Positions 37,862 through 47,269 of a stretch of 64,000 nucleotides of DNA are shown here, in pieces. Origin of the DNA: Bosea sp. NBC_00550 (GTDB taxonomy: Bacteria > Pseudomonadota > Alphaproteobacteria > Rhizobiales > Beijerinckiaceae); the NCBI RefSeq assembly GCF_026020075.1, contig NZ_CP102772.1, positions 3,996,501 to 4,060,500 of the forward strand, given 5' to 3'. A model generated the notes under the pieces. That model did no database searches. It saw only the letters and a program-made list of their open reading frames with translations, and had not been told where the DNA came from. The position numbers and the translations under genes are program-made. Positions within the stretch are counted from its first letter, which is position 1; every line of letters begins with the position of its first letter.

Positions 37862-38599
37862 TCAGAACTTGTAGTTCACGCCGACGCGCAGGAGCCCGGC
37901 ACCGCCGCCGCCGTTGCTGACCGCGGTATAGGTTCCGGCCGGGAGCACGCCGCCCGCCGCATTGTCGAAGGATCGGGCGCGCCGGCCCTCGCCGGTATCG
38001 ACGTAGAGGCCTTCGATCTTGGCCGTCCAGTTGTTGGTGAAGGCGTATTCGACACCGCCGCCGACGGTCCAGCCGGCGTTGCTCGTCGTGTTGCCGGTCA
38101 GCGGGTTGGTGTTCAGGCCGCCATAGGCCAGACCGCCGGTGACGTAGACCAGGGTTCGGTCGAAGGCATAACCGATGCGAGCACGCACAGTGCCGAAATA
38201 GGCGCCGTCACCGCCGCCGCGGCCATCCCACCAGGAATAGCGGCCCCAGGCCACGCTACCGCCTGCATCGACATACTGGATGTCGGTCTCGAGGCCGTAG
38301 ACGATCGCGCCGGACTGCCAGTTATAGCCGATCTGGGCGCCGCCGACGAACCTGCCGTCGCCACCGCCAACACCGCTCAGGATGCCGGAAGAGGCGGCCG
38401 TCGGTCCGTTGACGCCGATCTCGCCCGAGTCAGCCCAGCCCACGCCGGCGTTGAGACCGACATAAAGACCAGCCCAGGTGAACAGGGGCACGTAGACGGG
38501 AGCGGGAGGCGGGGCCTGGCGGCTGGGAAGATCGGCCGCGAAGGCCGAGGTTGCCAGGCAGGTTGCCAGCACAGCAGTGGAAACGAGGCCTAGACGCAT
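37862..38599 (-). CDS. Omp25/RopB-family outer-membrane beta-barrel protein
   Basis: The 245-residue protein has a signal peptide (hydrophobic LVSTAVLATCLATSAFA, cut before ADLPS). A short Pro-rich segment follows, then an eight-stranded barrel starting at FTWAGLYVGLNAGVGW, the hallmark of the Omp25/31 family of Hyphomicrobiales. It ends in VGVNYKF, a terminal-Phe signal for BAM insertion. Such proteins are abundant surface proteins that stabilise the envelope. The gene has its own strong terminator and is probably monocistronic. Confidence 0.93.
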   Translation of the reverse strand: MRLGLVSTAVLATCLATSAFAADLPSRQAPPPAPVYVPLFTWAGLYVGLNAGVGWADSGEIGVNGPTAASSGILSGVGGGDGRFVGGAQIGYNWQSGAIVYGLETDIQYVDAGGSVAWGRYSWWDGRGGGDGAYFGTVRARIGYAFDRTLVYVTGGLAYGGLNTNPLTGNTTSNAGWTVGGGVEYAFTNNWTAKIEGLYVDTGEGRRARSFDNAAGGVLPAGTYTAVSNGGGGAGLLRVGVNYKF

Positions 38600-38900
38600 A
38601 ATACTCTCCTAGGGTGATTTCGTCCGCCTAACCGTTGCACATGAAACTTTAGATGCGAAGCTAATTGATGGGTGACGTCGGCGGGCCTCAGGCAATAATC
38701 GTTGAGGGTGGCAATTCAGTCACTCCCACGAGACGAGGCAGCGCTCTTCTCTCGACGCGAGGCCTAGATAGATTTCGCTGCGATTGCTTCCGCCGCCCCC
38801 GGCGGGAGCCTGAGGTCACCAACATCAATGGCCGCCCCCCCACCCCTGCCCTCTCCTATCGGAGAGGGTTTCCCGCGCTCTTCGGGAGGGAGCGCGCCGT
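38600..38900. other. Intergenic region between argE and the porin gene, with one hairpin
   Basis: About 300 bases hold the upstream region of the porin gene on one side and the end of argE on the other. An 8-bp hairpin CCCTCTCC/GGAGAGGG with a TATC loop lies at 38849-38868. It has no T-run on the argE strand. No coding frame was supported. Confidence 0.45.
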
Positions 38901-40094
38901 TCAGCCCGCCTGGCACTCGGCCATCAGCTTGCGCATGAAGGTCTCGCCGGCCTGAAGCTGTTCCAGCGTGATGTACTCGTTCGGCTGATGCGCCTGGTCG
39001 ATCGAGCCGGGCCCGCAGACCACGGTTGCCAGCCCGGCCTGCTGGAAATGCCCGGCCTCGGTGGCGTAGGCCACGGCGATGGTGTGGTTGCGTCCTGACA
39101 GCCGCATGGCGAGCCGCTCGGCCTCGGAGCCCGGCTCGGGCGCCAGCCCCGGAACGTCCGACGTCATCACCGTCTCGATTTTAGAGCTCGGCGCGGTCGC
39201 GCGCATGCGCTCCAGCACCTTGTCCGACACGGCCGCGAAGCGCGTGGGGCCGGCCTCCGGATCGGAGCTGGGGAGCGTGCGGATCTCCCAGAGGATTTCG
39301 CTGCGGTCGGCCAGGATGTTGCGGGCGATGCCGCCATGGAAGGTGCCGATATGCACCGTGTCATAGGGCGGATCGAAGCGGCCGCTCGCGTCCAGCCCCC
39401 GTTTCGCGTCCTCGGCCATGTGGTCGAGCTCGGCCGCGAGCAGCGCGCCGGCATGGACGGCGCTGGCGCCGAGTTGCGGCTTGGAGGAATGCGCCGCGAA
39501 GCCCGCGATGCTGGTCTGGAACGTCCGGACTCCCTTGTGCGCGTCGCAGATGTCGAGCGAGGTCGGCTCGCCGACGATGACGGCGCGCGGCCGCGGCAGC
39601 GTCTTGCCCCCGGTCGTCTTGCCCATCGCGGCGATGCCGTCGACCACGCCGAGGCAGGTCACCTCCTCGTCATAGGACAAGAACAGGTGGATCGGCGTCT
39701 TGAGGTCGGCGGCAAGGAAATCCGGCACCAGCGCCAGCCCGAGCGCGACGAAGCCCTTCATGTCGACCGCGCCGCGGCCATAGGCGCGTCCATCCTCGAC
39801 ATGCAGCGCGAACGGGTCGCGGCTCCAGGCCTGGCCCGTTACCGGCACAACGTCGGTATGGCCTGAGAGTACGACCCCGCCTCGGTCCTGCGGGCCGACC
39901 GTGGCGAAGAGCGCAGCCTTGTCCCCCGCCGCATTGGGAAAGCGCACGGAGGCGACGCCCCAGCCGGCGAGATAATCCTCGACGAAATCAATCAGTGGCA
40001 GGTTGGACTTGTCGCTCACCGTGTCGAAGGCGACGAGGCGGGCGAGCATCTCGAGCGGCGTGTAGCGCTGCCCGGCTTGAGCGGAGGCGGTCAA
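38901..40094 (-). CDS. argE: Acetylornithine deacetylase
   Basis: The 397-residue M20 metallohydrolase removes the acetyl group from N-acetylornithine in the linear arginine pathway. SGHTDVVPV carries the metal-binding His and Asp, GRGAVDMKGF the bridging Asp, and SYDEEVTCLG the catalytic and metal Glu pair. ATEAGHFQQAG near the C-terminus carries a late metal-ligand candidate and fits ArgE. The start overlaps the apaG stop by four bases (40091-40094), so apaG and argE form one transcript. Confidence 0.93.
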   Translation of the reverse strand: MTASAQAGQRYTPLEMLARLVAFDTVSDKSNLPLIDFVEDYLAGWGVASVRFPNAAGDKAALFATVGPQDRGGVVLSGHTDVVPVTGQAWSRDPFALHVEDGRAYGRGAVDMKGFVALGLALVPDFLAADLKTPIHLFLSYDEEVTCLGVVDGIAAMGKTTGGKTLPRPRAVIVGEPTSLDICDAHKGVRTFQTSIAGFAAHSSKPQLGASAVHAGALLAAELDHMAEDAKRGLDASGRFDPPYDTVHIGTFHGGIARNILADRSEILWEIRTLPSSDPEAGPTRFAAVSDKVLERMRATAPSSKIETVMTSDVPGLAPEPGSEAERLAMRLSGRNHTIAVAYATEAGHFQQAGLATVVCGPGSIDQAHQPNEYITLEQLQAGETFMRKLMAECQAG

Positions 40095-40483
40095 TGCAGA
40101 ACCTTCTTCACATAGGGGGAATCGAGCGGGAAAAGCGGCACTTCGACATCGAAGATCACGCCATTTTCGTCCTGCATGGCATAAAAGCCATGCATCGAAC
40201 CATCAGGTGTCGCAAGCGGGCAGCCCGAAGTGTAGTTGAAGCTCTCGCCGGGCCGCAGCACCGGCTGCTTGCCGACCACGCCCTCGCCGCGCACTTCGTG
40301 CACCTCGCCGCGCCCATCGGTGATGAACCAGTGCCGGGTCATCAACTGCACCGTCTGCGTCGAGAAATTCACGATCTCGATCGAATACGCCCAGAAGTAG
40401 CGGCCCTGCGCATGCGAGGACTCTCCCTCCATGAAGGACGGCGCCACGGTCACACGCACGCCACGCGTCTGTGCCTGATACAT
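40091..40483 (-). CDS. apaG: ApaG family protein
   Basis: The 130-residue all-beta protein has an FN3-like fold. It has the conserved YFWAYSIEIVN strand and a TRHWFITDGRGEVHEV stretch, followed by GVVGKQPVLRPGESFNYTSGC, the ApaG signature region. ApaG was linked to Co2+/Mg2+ homeostasis in enterobacteria; its molecular function is not settled. It is the first gene of apaG-argE. The divergent dcd gene starts 169 bases away. Confidence 0.93.
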   Translation of the reverse strand: MYQAQTRGVRVTVAPSFMEGESSHAQGRYFWAYSIEIVNFSTQTVQLMTRHWFITDGRGEVHEVRGEGVVGKQPVLRPGESFNYTSGCPLATPDGSMHGFYAMQDENGVIFDVEVPLFPLDSPYVKKVLH

Positions 40484-40652
40484 TGCAAGGCTCCGGCTTC
40501 AGCCGTCGCGGCGCGTGCCGCCCTTGCTCTGTTATCGGCCTGCCGGCGGCAGCGTCAATGCTGTCAATGTCGCGATTCTGGCGTGGACAACCCGGCTGCC
40601 GTGATATGCGCCGCGCCCGCGCACTTGGCCTTTCCGAGGCGCTTCGCTAGCT

Positions 40653-41768
40653 ATGACCGATTACCTTCGCGGACCTCGCATGCTGCCCTTCAAGCCAGGC
40701 ATTCAGCCAGACAGCTTCATTCGCGCCTTTATCGAGCAGGGCGCGATCACGCTCGCCCAGCCGCCGGCCGAGGGGCAGATCCAGCCGGCGAGCCTCGATT
40801 TGCGCCTGGGCGAGCGCGCCTACCGCGTCCGCGCCAGCTTTCTGCCCGGCCCCGAGCGCAGTGTGAAAAGTCGGATCGATGACCTGTCGCTCCACGAGAT
40901 CGATCTGACGCGCGGCGCCGTTCTGGAAACCGGCTGCGTCTACATCGCCGAGCTCATGGAGGGCCTGCGGCTGCCCAAAGGCCTGCGCGCCGCGGCCAAT
41001 CCGAAGAGCTCGACCGGCCGTCTCGATGTCTTCACCCGCGTCATCACGGATCGCGCCCGGGAATTCGACCTGGTCGAGGACGGTTATGAAGGACCGCTCT
41101 TCATCGAGATTTCGCCGCGCACCTTCCCGGTGCTGGTCCGTTCCGGCTCGCGGCTCTCGCAGATCCGCTTCCGTTCCGGCGAGGCGCGGCTCGACGATCG
41201 GGCGCTCGGCGAGGTCCACGCGCGCGAGACGCTGGTCAGTGCCGCCGATCCATCATTCCAGGGCGGTGTTGCCGTCAGTGTCGATCTCTCCGGCTTCGAG
41301 GGGCTGCTCGGCTATCGTGGCAAGCATCACACCGCGCTGATCGATGTCGATCGTGTCGGTGCCTATCGGGCCGCCGAGTTCTGGGAGCCGATCCCGGATG
41401 ACGGCTCGGGCAGCATGATCCTCGATCCCGGCCAGTTCTACATTCTGGCCTCCAAGGAGGCCGTGCATGTTCCGCCGGACTATGCTGCCGAGATGACGCC
41501 CTTCGACGCGCTCGTCGGCGAATTCCGCGTGCATTATGCCGGCTTCTTCGACCCCGGCTTCGGCCACAGCGCCGCCGGCGGCAGAGGCGCGCGCGCCGTG
41601 CTCGAGGTTCGCTCCCGGGACGTCCCCTTCATCATCGAGGACGGTCAGATCGTCGGCCGCCTCGTCTACGAGACCATGGCGGCGAGGCCCGACGCGCTCT
41701 ACGGCGCCGGCCTGAAGTCGAATTATCAGGGTCAGGCCCTCAAGCTCTCCAAGCATTTCAAGGGCTGA
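40653..41768 (+). CDS. dcd: 2'-deoxycytidine 5'-triphosphate deaminase (double-domain type)
   Basis: dCTP deaminase supplies dUTP for dTMP synthesis. This 371-residue form is about twice the usual length and shows two dUTPase-like trimer folds, a type common in alphaproteobacteria. The first half has QIQPASLDLRLG and ANPKSSTGRLDVFTRV. The second half has DPGQFYILASKEAVHVP and GEFRVHYAGFFDPGFG. The start is ATG 40653. It is followed by a tRNA gene 145 bases downstream. Confidence 0.93.
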   Translation: MTDYLRGPRMLPFKPGIQPDSFIRAFIEQGAITLAQPPAEGQIQPASLDLRLGERAYRVRASFLPGPERSVKSRIDDLSLHEIDLTRGAVLETGCVYIAELMEGLRLPKGLRAAANPKSSTGRLDVFTRVITDRAREFDLVEDGYEGPLFIEISPRTFPVLVRSGSRLSQIRFRSGEARLDDRALGEVHARETLVSAADPSFQGGVAVSVDLSGFEGLLGYRGKHHTALIDVDRVGAYRAAEFWEPIPDDGSGSMILDPGQFYILASKEAVHVPPDYAAEMTPFDALVGEFRVHYAGFFDPGFGHSAAGGRGARAVLEVRSRDVPFIIEDGQIVGRLVYETMAARPDALYGAGLKSNYQGQALKLSKHFKG

Positions 41769-41913
41769 GGAAGCCGTTTTGCGGTGTGCGGGAGGCGGAA
41801 GCATGGCGGCTTCTCGGCGTCGGAGCCGGCCGCAATTCCAGGATGACACTCGCTCGCAGACCCGCTATGAACGCACACCTGTCACGGCGCTGCTCCGCAG
41901 CGGCATGCGGCAT

Positions 41914-41988
41914 GCGGGCGTAGTTCAGTGGTAGAACGTCAGCTTCCCAAGCTGAATGTCGTCGGTTCGATCCCGATCGCCCGCTCCA
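41914..41988 (+). tRNA. tRNA-Gly (anticodon CCC)
   Basis: A full cloverleaf can be folded. The acceptor stem is GCGGGCG/CGCCCGC. The D-arm is GTTCAGTGGTAGAAC. The anticodon stem TCAGC/GCTGA holds loop TTCCCAA with CCC at 41946-41948. The T-arm contains TTCGATC, and CCA is encoded (41986-41988). It reads GGG codons. No integrase gene follows, but a tRNA here is a possible attachment site for the glycan region downstream. Confidence 0.96.
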
Positions 41989-42202
41989 AAAATCTCTTGA
42001 ATGTTCTATCCTGGATTGCAGTGGGTGCTGGTATTTCGCTGCTGCGACTCCACCTTTGCTATCTCAGCGCTCATGGGTTCAGGACGCATCGATGGCGCGG
42101 GCATCGTGATTGGCGTGCCGCCGACGGCCCATGCTGCGGATGGGCCGGTTGATCGGACACGGACCGAGGACTATGGGTTCCCGGCGGGGCGGGAATAGCG
42201 AG

Positions 42203-43150
42203 ATGATGATGGCGCCGGAGGAGCAGACGCGAAGCGCGCGCGCCTGTGCGGCCGTGGTGCTGTACCGGCCCGACCCCGCATTGCTCGCCCGGCAGGTCGA
42301 GGGCCTGCGCGGGACGCGTTTCATCGCCTTCGCCAACGGCCCCTTGGAGGCCGACGCTGCTGCCCTGATGGCTGAGGCGGACCTCCGCCTGATCCCGAAC
42401 CCCGACAATGTTGGACTGGGGCGAGGGCTCAACACCGTGATGGAAGCGGCTTGCGAAGAAGGCTTCACGCATGTCCTGCTGCTCGATCAGGACAGCGAGC
42501 CGACATCCGAGCTTCTGATGGAGCTCGCAGCGCGGATGCAGCAGCTGGAGCGCTTCGGGGAGAGGATTGCTGTGCTGGCTCCTCGCCTCGTACCCCCCGG
42601 AGAGGGCTTCTACAAGCCAATCCGTTATGAATGGCGCGGTAGGCCGCGAAGCGATGGTCTGGCCGCCATAGATTTCAGCCCGACATCCGGATCCTTGGTC
42701 AATGTTGCCGCCTATTCCGAGGTCGGTCCCTTCCGTGACGACTTCTTCATCGCCGGTATCGATGTTGAATGGGGCTTCCGCGCCTGGAGCAAGGGCTGGG
42801 CGTCCTATGTCGCGACTGACCTCGCCATGCCGCACCGCTGGGGCGAGGCTGTGTCTGATGACCAGATCGCCAAGCCCCAGATCCTGCGCCATACGCCCGT
42901 CCGCAACTACTACTACGCCCGCAACGTAATCGCCGCGGCGAGGCTCGCGCATGTGCCCCTGTCCTGGCGGATCAAATCCTTTGCGGGGCTGGCGGCGCAG
43001 ATCGCGTTGCTCGCGCTCAAAGGAGCGCCCGGCGCGCTAAGACCCATCTATGCGGGGCTCCGAGATGGCTTCGCGGGGCGGTTAGGGCCCGCGCCGGCAG
43101 GCATGATGGCGCCGTCAGCGCATGATCAGTCCTTGCGCCCGACGCCGTGA
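42203..43150 (+). CDS. Family 2 glycosyltransferase, rhamnosyltransferase-like
   Basis: The protein has 315 residues from ATG 42203, the first of two in-frame ATGs, preceded by GGCGGGAATAGCGAG. A frame extension to 42110 has no conservation. The GT-A signature region includes NPDNVGLGRGLN, LLLDQDSEP (DxD-type metal site) and FFIAGIDVEWGFRAWSKG, the pattern of RfbF/RfbN-type rhamnosyltransferases. It fits the dTDP-rhamnose genes nearby. Its 3' end overlaps the convergent ugd gene by 25 bases. Confidence 0.87.
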   Translation: MMMAPEEQTRSARACAAVVLYRPDPALLARQVEGLRGTRFIAFANGPLEADAAALMAEADLRLIPNPDNVGLGRGLNTVMEAACEEGFTHVLLLDQDSEPTSELLMELAARMQQLERFGERIAVLAPRLVPPGEGFYKPIRYEWRGRPRSDGLAAIDFSPTSGSLVNVAAYSEVGPFRDDFFIAGIDVEWGFRAWSKGWASYVATDLAMPHRWGEAVSDDQIAKPQILRHTPVRNYYYARNVIAAARLAHVPLSWRIKSFAGLAAQIALLALKGAPGALRPIYAGLRDGFAGRLGPAPAGMMAPSAHDQSLRPTP

Positions 43151-44433
43151 TAGCTGAAGCCGAGCGCAGCCATCTCGTTCGGACGATAGATGTTGCGCAG
43201 GTCGATCACGATCGGGCGTTTCAGTGCCGCCTTGACGCGCTTGAGATCGAGCGCGCGGAAGGCGTTCCATTCGGTGATGATCACCAAAGCGTCGGCATCT
43301 TCCAGGCAATCATAGGCGCCGCTTGCGAAGGTGATACCCGGCAGGAGCGGTCGTGCCTGCTCCATGCTCTCCGGATCATAGGCGATGATCTCAGCACCCG
43401 CCTGCTGCAGCATCGGCAGGATGTCGAGCGAGGGCGCGTCACGCATATCGTCGGTGTTGGGCTTGAAGGCGAGGCCAAGCACGGCGACGCGCTTGCCTGC
43501 GACAGAGCCGCCGCAGGCTGCGATCACCTTCTGGGCCATGCGCTTCTTGCGCAGATCGTTGACCGAGACGACCGTCTCGATCAGCCGCACTGGGCTCTCC
43601 GCGTGCTGCGCGGTCTTGACCAAAGCGAGCGTGTCTTTCGGGAAGCAGGAGCCGCCATAGCCCGGACCTGCATGCAGGAACTTCGAGCCGATGCGATTGT
43701 CGAGGCCGATGCCGCGGGCGACGTCCTGAACATCTGCGTCGACCTTCTCGCACAGATCCGCCATCTCGTTGATGAAGGTGATCTTCATCGCCAGGAAGGC
43801 GTTGGCGGCGTATTTGATCAGCTCCGAAGTGCGCCGGTTCACGAAAATCAGCGGGCCCTGGTTGATGTAGAGCGGCCGGTAGATCTCGGTCATGACCTTG
43901 CGGGCATGCTCCTCATCGGTTCCCACGACGATGCGGTCGGGGCGCTTGAAATCCTCGATCGCCGCGCCCTCACGCAGGAATTCGGGATTGGAGACGACGG
44001 CGATGCCGGCTCCGGGCCTGACCTCGGCGACAATGCGCTCGACCTCGTCCCCCGTGCCGACGGGAACCGTCGACTTGGTGACGATCACCGCACCTTCAGC
44101 TGCCACGCCGGCGATCTCGCGAGCGGCAGCATAGACATAAGACAGGTCGGCATGGCCATCGCCGCGCCGCGTCGGCGTGCCCACCGCGATGAAGATCGCA
44201 TCGGCATCCCCAGCCGCGGATGGCAGATCGGTGGTGAAGGAGAGCCGGCCGGCCTTGACGTTGGCCTCCATCAGCGCGTCCAGACCGGGCTCGAAGATCG
44301 GAACCTCGCCCGCCTGCAACCGCGCGATCTTGGCCGGATCCTTGTCGACACAGACCACGTCATGGCCAAAATCGGCAAAGCACACCCCCGAGACCAAGCC
44401 GACATAACCCGAACCAACCATCACGAGGCGCAT
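43126..44433 (-). CDS. ugd: UDP-glucose 6-dehydrogenase
   Basis: The enzyme oxidises UDP-glucose to UDP-glucuronate, a precursor of acidic capsule and EPS sugars. The 435 residues are the normal length. The N-terminal Rossmann motif is GSGYVGLVSG. GYGGSCFPKD carries the catalytic Cys263, and STVPVGTGDEV and ELIKYAANAFLAMKI hold substrate-contact residues. This Cys contrasts with the related gene at 54804. It is divergent from rfbB. Confidence 0.96.
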   Translation of the reverse strand: MRLVMVGSGYVGLVSGVCFADFGHDVVCVDKDPAKIARLQAGEVPIFEPGLDALMEANVKAGRLSFTTDLPSAAGDADAIFIAVGTPTRRGDGHADLSYVYAAAREIAGVAAEGAVIVTKSTVPVGTGDEVERIVAEVRPGAGIAVVSNPEFLREGAAIEDFKRPDRIVVGTDEEHARKVMTEIYRPLYINQGPLIFVNRRTSELIKYAANAFLAMKITFINEMADLCEKVDADVQDVARGIGLDNRIGSKFLHAGPGYGGSCFPKDTLALVKTAQHAESPVRLIETVVSVNDLRKKRMAQKVIAACGGSVAGKRVAVLGLAFKPNTDDMRDAPSLDILPMLQQAGAEIIAYDPESMEQARPLLPGITFASGAYDCLEDADALVIITEWNAFRALDLKRVKAALKRPIVIDLRNIYRPNEMAALGFSYHGVGRKD

Positions 44434-44732
44434 TCAATATCTCCGAGCGCGCCGATCATCCCTGGAAATTCTCGAGCATTGCACGCGAGCGCGCCTTACC
44501 ATCACCCGACCGGTGGGCAAACCCCCAACCCGCGCTTCATTAACTGCCCCGAACGAAAACGGGCACTTCATGAGCCAAGGGTATCGCAGCGAACCGGGCA
44601 AAGCCCAACCTCATGCTCGTCCCTCCCGTCACACGATCAGCCAAATGCTTGACAGCCCATGACCTTGCTGTTTCTTCCCAGCGGCCTGATATCGGGGTCC
44701 AAGAGACTCTCGACCCTCCGGAGTGAAGCGGC
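44434..44732. other. Divergent promoter region between ugd and rfbB
   Basis: About 300 non-coding bases hold promoters for ugd (minus) and the rfbBCDA operon (plus). A TTGACA hexamer lies at 44649-44654, upstream of rfbB, but no clear -10 box at 17-base spacing accompanies it. No repeats were seen. Confidence 0.45.
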
Positions 44733-45788
44733 GTGTCACTGAAATTCCTGGTCACCGGCGGCGCCGGCTTCATCGGCTCGGCGGTCGTGCGCAAGCTGAT
44801 TGGCGAGACGCAGCATAGCGTCTGCGTCGTCGATAAGCTGACCTATGCCGGTAACCTGGCGTCGCTCGCGCCCGTCTCTGGCAGCAACCGCTATCGCTTC
44901 GAACAGGCCGACATTGGCGATGCCGAGCGCATGCGCGCGATCTTCGCGGAATTCGATCCCGACATCGTCATGCATTTGGCAGCAGAAAGCCATGTCGACC
45001 GCTCGATCGACGGCCCCGGCGACTTCATCCAGACTAACATCGTCGGTAGCTTCGCGCTGCTGCAGGAGGCGCTGCGCCATTGGCGCGGGCTCGATGATGC
45101 CCGCAAGGCGGGCTTTCGCTTCCACCATATCTCGACTGACGAGGTCTTTGGCTCGCTGGGGGCCGAGGGCTTCTTCCGCGAGGACACGGCCTACCAGCCG
45201 AACTCGCCCTATTCGGCCTCGAAAGCCGCGTCCGACCATCTGGTCCGCGCCTGGCACCACACCTATGGCCTGCCGACCGTGATGACGAACTGCTCGAATA
45301 ATTACGGGCCCTATCACTTCCCCGAGAAGCTGATCCCGCTGATGATCATCAACGCGCTCGAAGGCAAACCGCTGCCGGTCTATGGCAATGGCCTCAATGT
45401 CCGCGACTGGCTCTATGTCGATGATCATGCCGACGCGCTGCTGACGGTGGCGACCAAAGGCGTCATCGGCGAGACCTACAATATCGGCGGTGACAACGAG
45501 ATGGCGAATATCGATGTCGTCAAGGGTATCTGCGCTATCCTCGACGACCTCAGGCCCGATCCGGCCGGCCCACATGAGCGCCTGATCGCTTACGTCACCG
45601 ACCGGCCCGGCCATGATGCCCGCTATGCCATCGATGCCGGCAAGATCGGCCGCGATCTCGGCTGGACGCCAAAGGAGACCTTCCAGACCGGTTTGCGTCG
45701 CACTGTCGAATGGTATCTTGCCAATTCCGGCTGGTGGGGCGACATCCGCTCGGGCGTCTATCGTGGCGAACGCCTCGGCGCGGCCTGA
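44733..45788 (+). CDS. rfbB: dTDP-glucose 4,6-dehydratase
   Basis: This is the second step of dTDP-L-rhamnose synthesis, giving dTDP-4-keto-6-deoxyglucose. The 351-residue extended SDR has a TGGAGFIGS cofactor loop (about 8-16). The [12 protein letters not shown] region carries the Thr/Asp/Glu of the dehydratase, and [10 protein letters not shown] holds the Tyr/Lys pair. [14 protein letters not shown] is diagnostic. The start is GTG 44733. It is the first gene of rfbBCDA, and rfbC follows after 18 bases. Confidence 0.96.
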   Translation: MSLKFLVTGGAGFIGSAVVRKLIGETQHSVCVVDKLTYAGNLASLAPVSGSNRYRFEQADIGDAERMRAIFAEFDPDIVMHLAAESHVDRSIDGPGDFIQTNIVGSFALLQEALRHWRGLDDARKAGFRFHHISTDEVFGSLGAEGFFREDTAYQPNSPYSASKAASDHLVRAWHHTYGLPTVMTNCSNNYGPYHFPEKLIPLMIINALEGKPLPVYGNGLNVRDWLYVDDHADALLTVATKGVIGETYNIGGDNEMANIDVVKGICAILDDLRPDPAGPHERLIAYVTDRPGHDARYAIDAGKIGRDLGWTPKETFQTGLRRTVEWYLANSGWWGDIRSGVYRGERLGAA

Positions 45789-45806
45789 GCAGAACCGGAC
45801 GACCTC

Positions 45807-46364
45807 ATGTTGAACGTCGAATCCACAGCGATCCCAGATGTGAAGATCATCACGCCGAAGAAGCACGGCGATCATCGCGGCTTCTTTTCGGAGGTGTACA
45901 AGCAGTCCGACATGGCTTTGGCCGGCATCGACCTCGTTTTCGTGCAGGACAATCATTCGCGCTCGGCCATAGTCGGCACGTTGCGCGGGCTGCATTTCCA
46001 GTCGGCCCCCTTCGCGCAGGACAAGCTGGTCCGCGTCACCAAGGGGCGCATCCTCGACATCGCCGTTGACATCCGCGCCTCGTCGCCCACTTACGGCCAG
46101 CATGTCGCCGTCGAACTCTCCGAGGAGAACTGGCGCCAGCTCCTGGTGCCGGTCGGCTTCGCCCATGGCTTTGTCACGCTCGAGCCCGATACTGAAGTGC
46201 TCTATAAGGTGAGCGCGCCCTACGGTCCGGCCAACGACCATGGCCTCGCCTTCGATGACCCGGCGCTGGGCATCGACTGGCGCCTGCCGCATGACCAACT
46301 AGTGCTCTCGGACAAGGATCGCAAGCACCCGCGCCTTTCCGACCTGCCGCGCTATTTCGATTGA
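45807..46364 (+). CDS. rfbC: dTDP-4-dehydrorhamnose 3,5-epimerase
   Basis: The 185-residue cupin epimerises C3 and C5 of dTDP-4-keto-6-deoxyglucose. Motifs of the RmlC family are visible: FVQDNHSRSAIVGTLRGLHFQ-type core, with the catalytic His in RGLHFQ, followed by KLVRVTKGRILDIAVDIR and VPVGFAHGFVTLE. The length is typical. Its end lies directly next to the rfbD start (46370), so translation is likely coupled. Confidence 0.96.
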   Translation: MLNVESTAIPDVKIITPKKHGDHRGFFSEVYKQSDMALAGIDLVFVQDNHSRSAIVGTLRGLHFQSAPFAQDKLVRVTKGRILDIAVDIRASSPTYGQHVAVELSEENWRQLLVPVGFAHGFVTLEPDTEVLYKVSAPYGPANDHGLAFDDPALGIDWRLPHDQLVLSDKDRKHPRLSDLPRYFD

Positions 46365-46369
46365 TCACC

Positions 46370-47263
46370 ATGCGGATCGCTGTGACAGGGCATTCGGGCC
46401 AGGTCGTGCTCTCCCTGCTGGAGCGTGCGCCCGCGGGCGTGACCGTCATCGCACTCGGACGTCCGCAGCTCGATCTCGCGCAACTGAAAACGATTGGGCC
46501 AGCGATTGCTGCTAGCCGACCCGACATCGTCGTCAATGCCGCCGCCTTCACCGCCGTCGACCTGGCGGAAAGCGAGGAGGATGCCGCCCGGCAGGTCAAT
46601 GGTACGGCCGCCGGCGAGGTCGCCAAGACTGCCGCCGCTCTGGACATCCCGATCATCCAGATCTCGACCGATTACGTCTTCGACGGAACGCTCAGGCGGC
46701 GCTATCGTGAGGATGATCAGGTCGGGCCGATTTCAGCCTATGGCCGCAGTAAGCTTGAAGGCGAGCGCGCGGTCGCAGCCGCCACGCCCAACCATGCCAT
46801 CCTGCGTACCGCCTGGGTCTACAGCCCCTTCGGCAAGAACTTCGTCAAGACCATGCTGCGCCTCGCCGAAACCCGCGACGAGATCGGCGTCGTCGCCGAC
46901 CAAGCGGGTTGCCCGACCAGCGCTCTCGACATCGCCGATGCGATCCTCGCCGTCGCGCGCAATCTGATCGAGCGCCCCGACGACGACACCTTGCGCGGCA
47001 TCTTCCACATGGGCGCTCAGGGCGAAGCGGTCTGGGCCGATGTCGCCGACGCTATCTTCACCGAGCGCACTGCGCTCGGCGGCGCGCCCGTGCGGGTCAA
47101 ACGTATCGCGACTTCAGACTATCCGACCCCGGCCAAACGGCCGGCGAATTCGCGCCTGGACTCCTCCAGACTCGCGACGATCCATGGCGTCAGGCTGCCG
47201 CAATGGCAGGGCGCGCTCGCAGCTTGCGTGCGCCGCCTCCTGACCACCGAACAGACGGGATAG
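46370..47263 (+). CDS. rfbD: dTDP-4-dehydrorhamnose reductase
   Basis: This is the last step in making dTDP-L-rhamnose, an NAD(P)H-dependent reduction at C4. It has 297 residues from ATG 46370; TTG 46361 would add three residues and overlap rfbC. The Rossmann segment is VTGHSGQV. DIVVNAAAFTAVDLAE is the RmlD signature, and SAYGRSKLEGERA holds the Tyr/Lys pair. ISTDYVFDGT is also diagnostic. It is six bases upstream of rfbA. Confidence 0.95.
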   Translation: MRIAVTGHSGQVVLSLLERAPAGVTVIALGRPQLDLAQLKTIGPAIAASRPDIVVNAAAFTAVDLAESEEDAARQVNGTAAGEVAKTAAALDIPIIQISTDYVFDGTLRRRYREDDQVGPISAYGRSKLEGERAVAAATPNHAILRTAWVYSPFGKNFVKTMLRLAETRDEIGVVADQAGCPTSALDIADAILAVARNLIERPDDDTLRGIFHMGAQGEAVWADVADAIFTERTALGGAPVRVKRIATSDYPTPAKRPANSRLDSSRLATIHGVRLPQWQGALAACVRRLLTTEQTG

Positions 47264-47269
47264 ACGACG

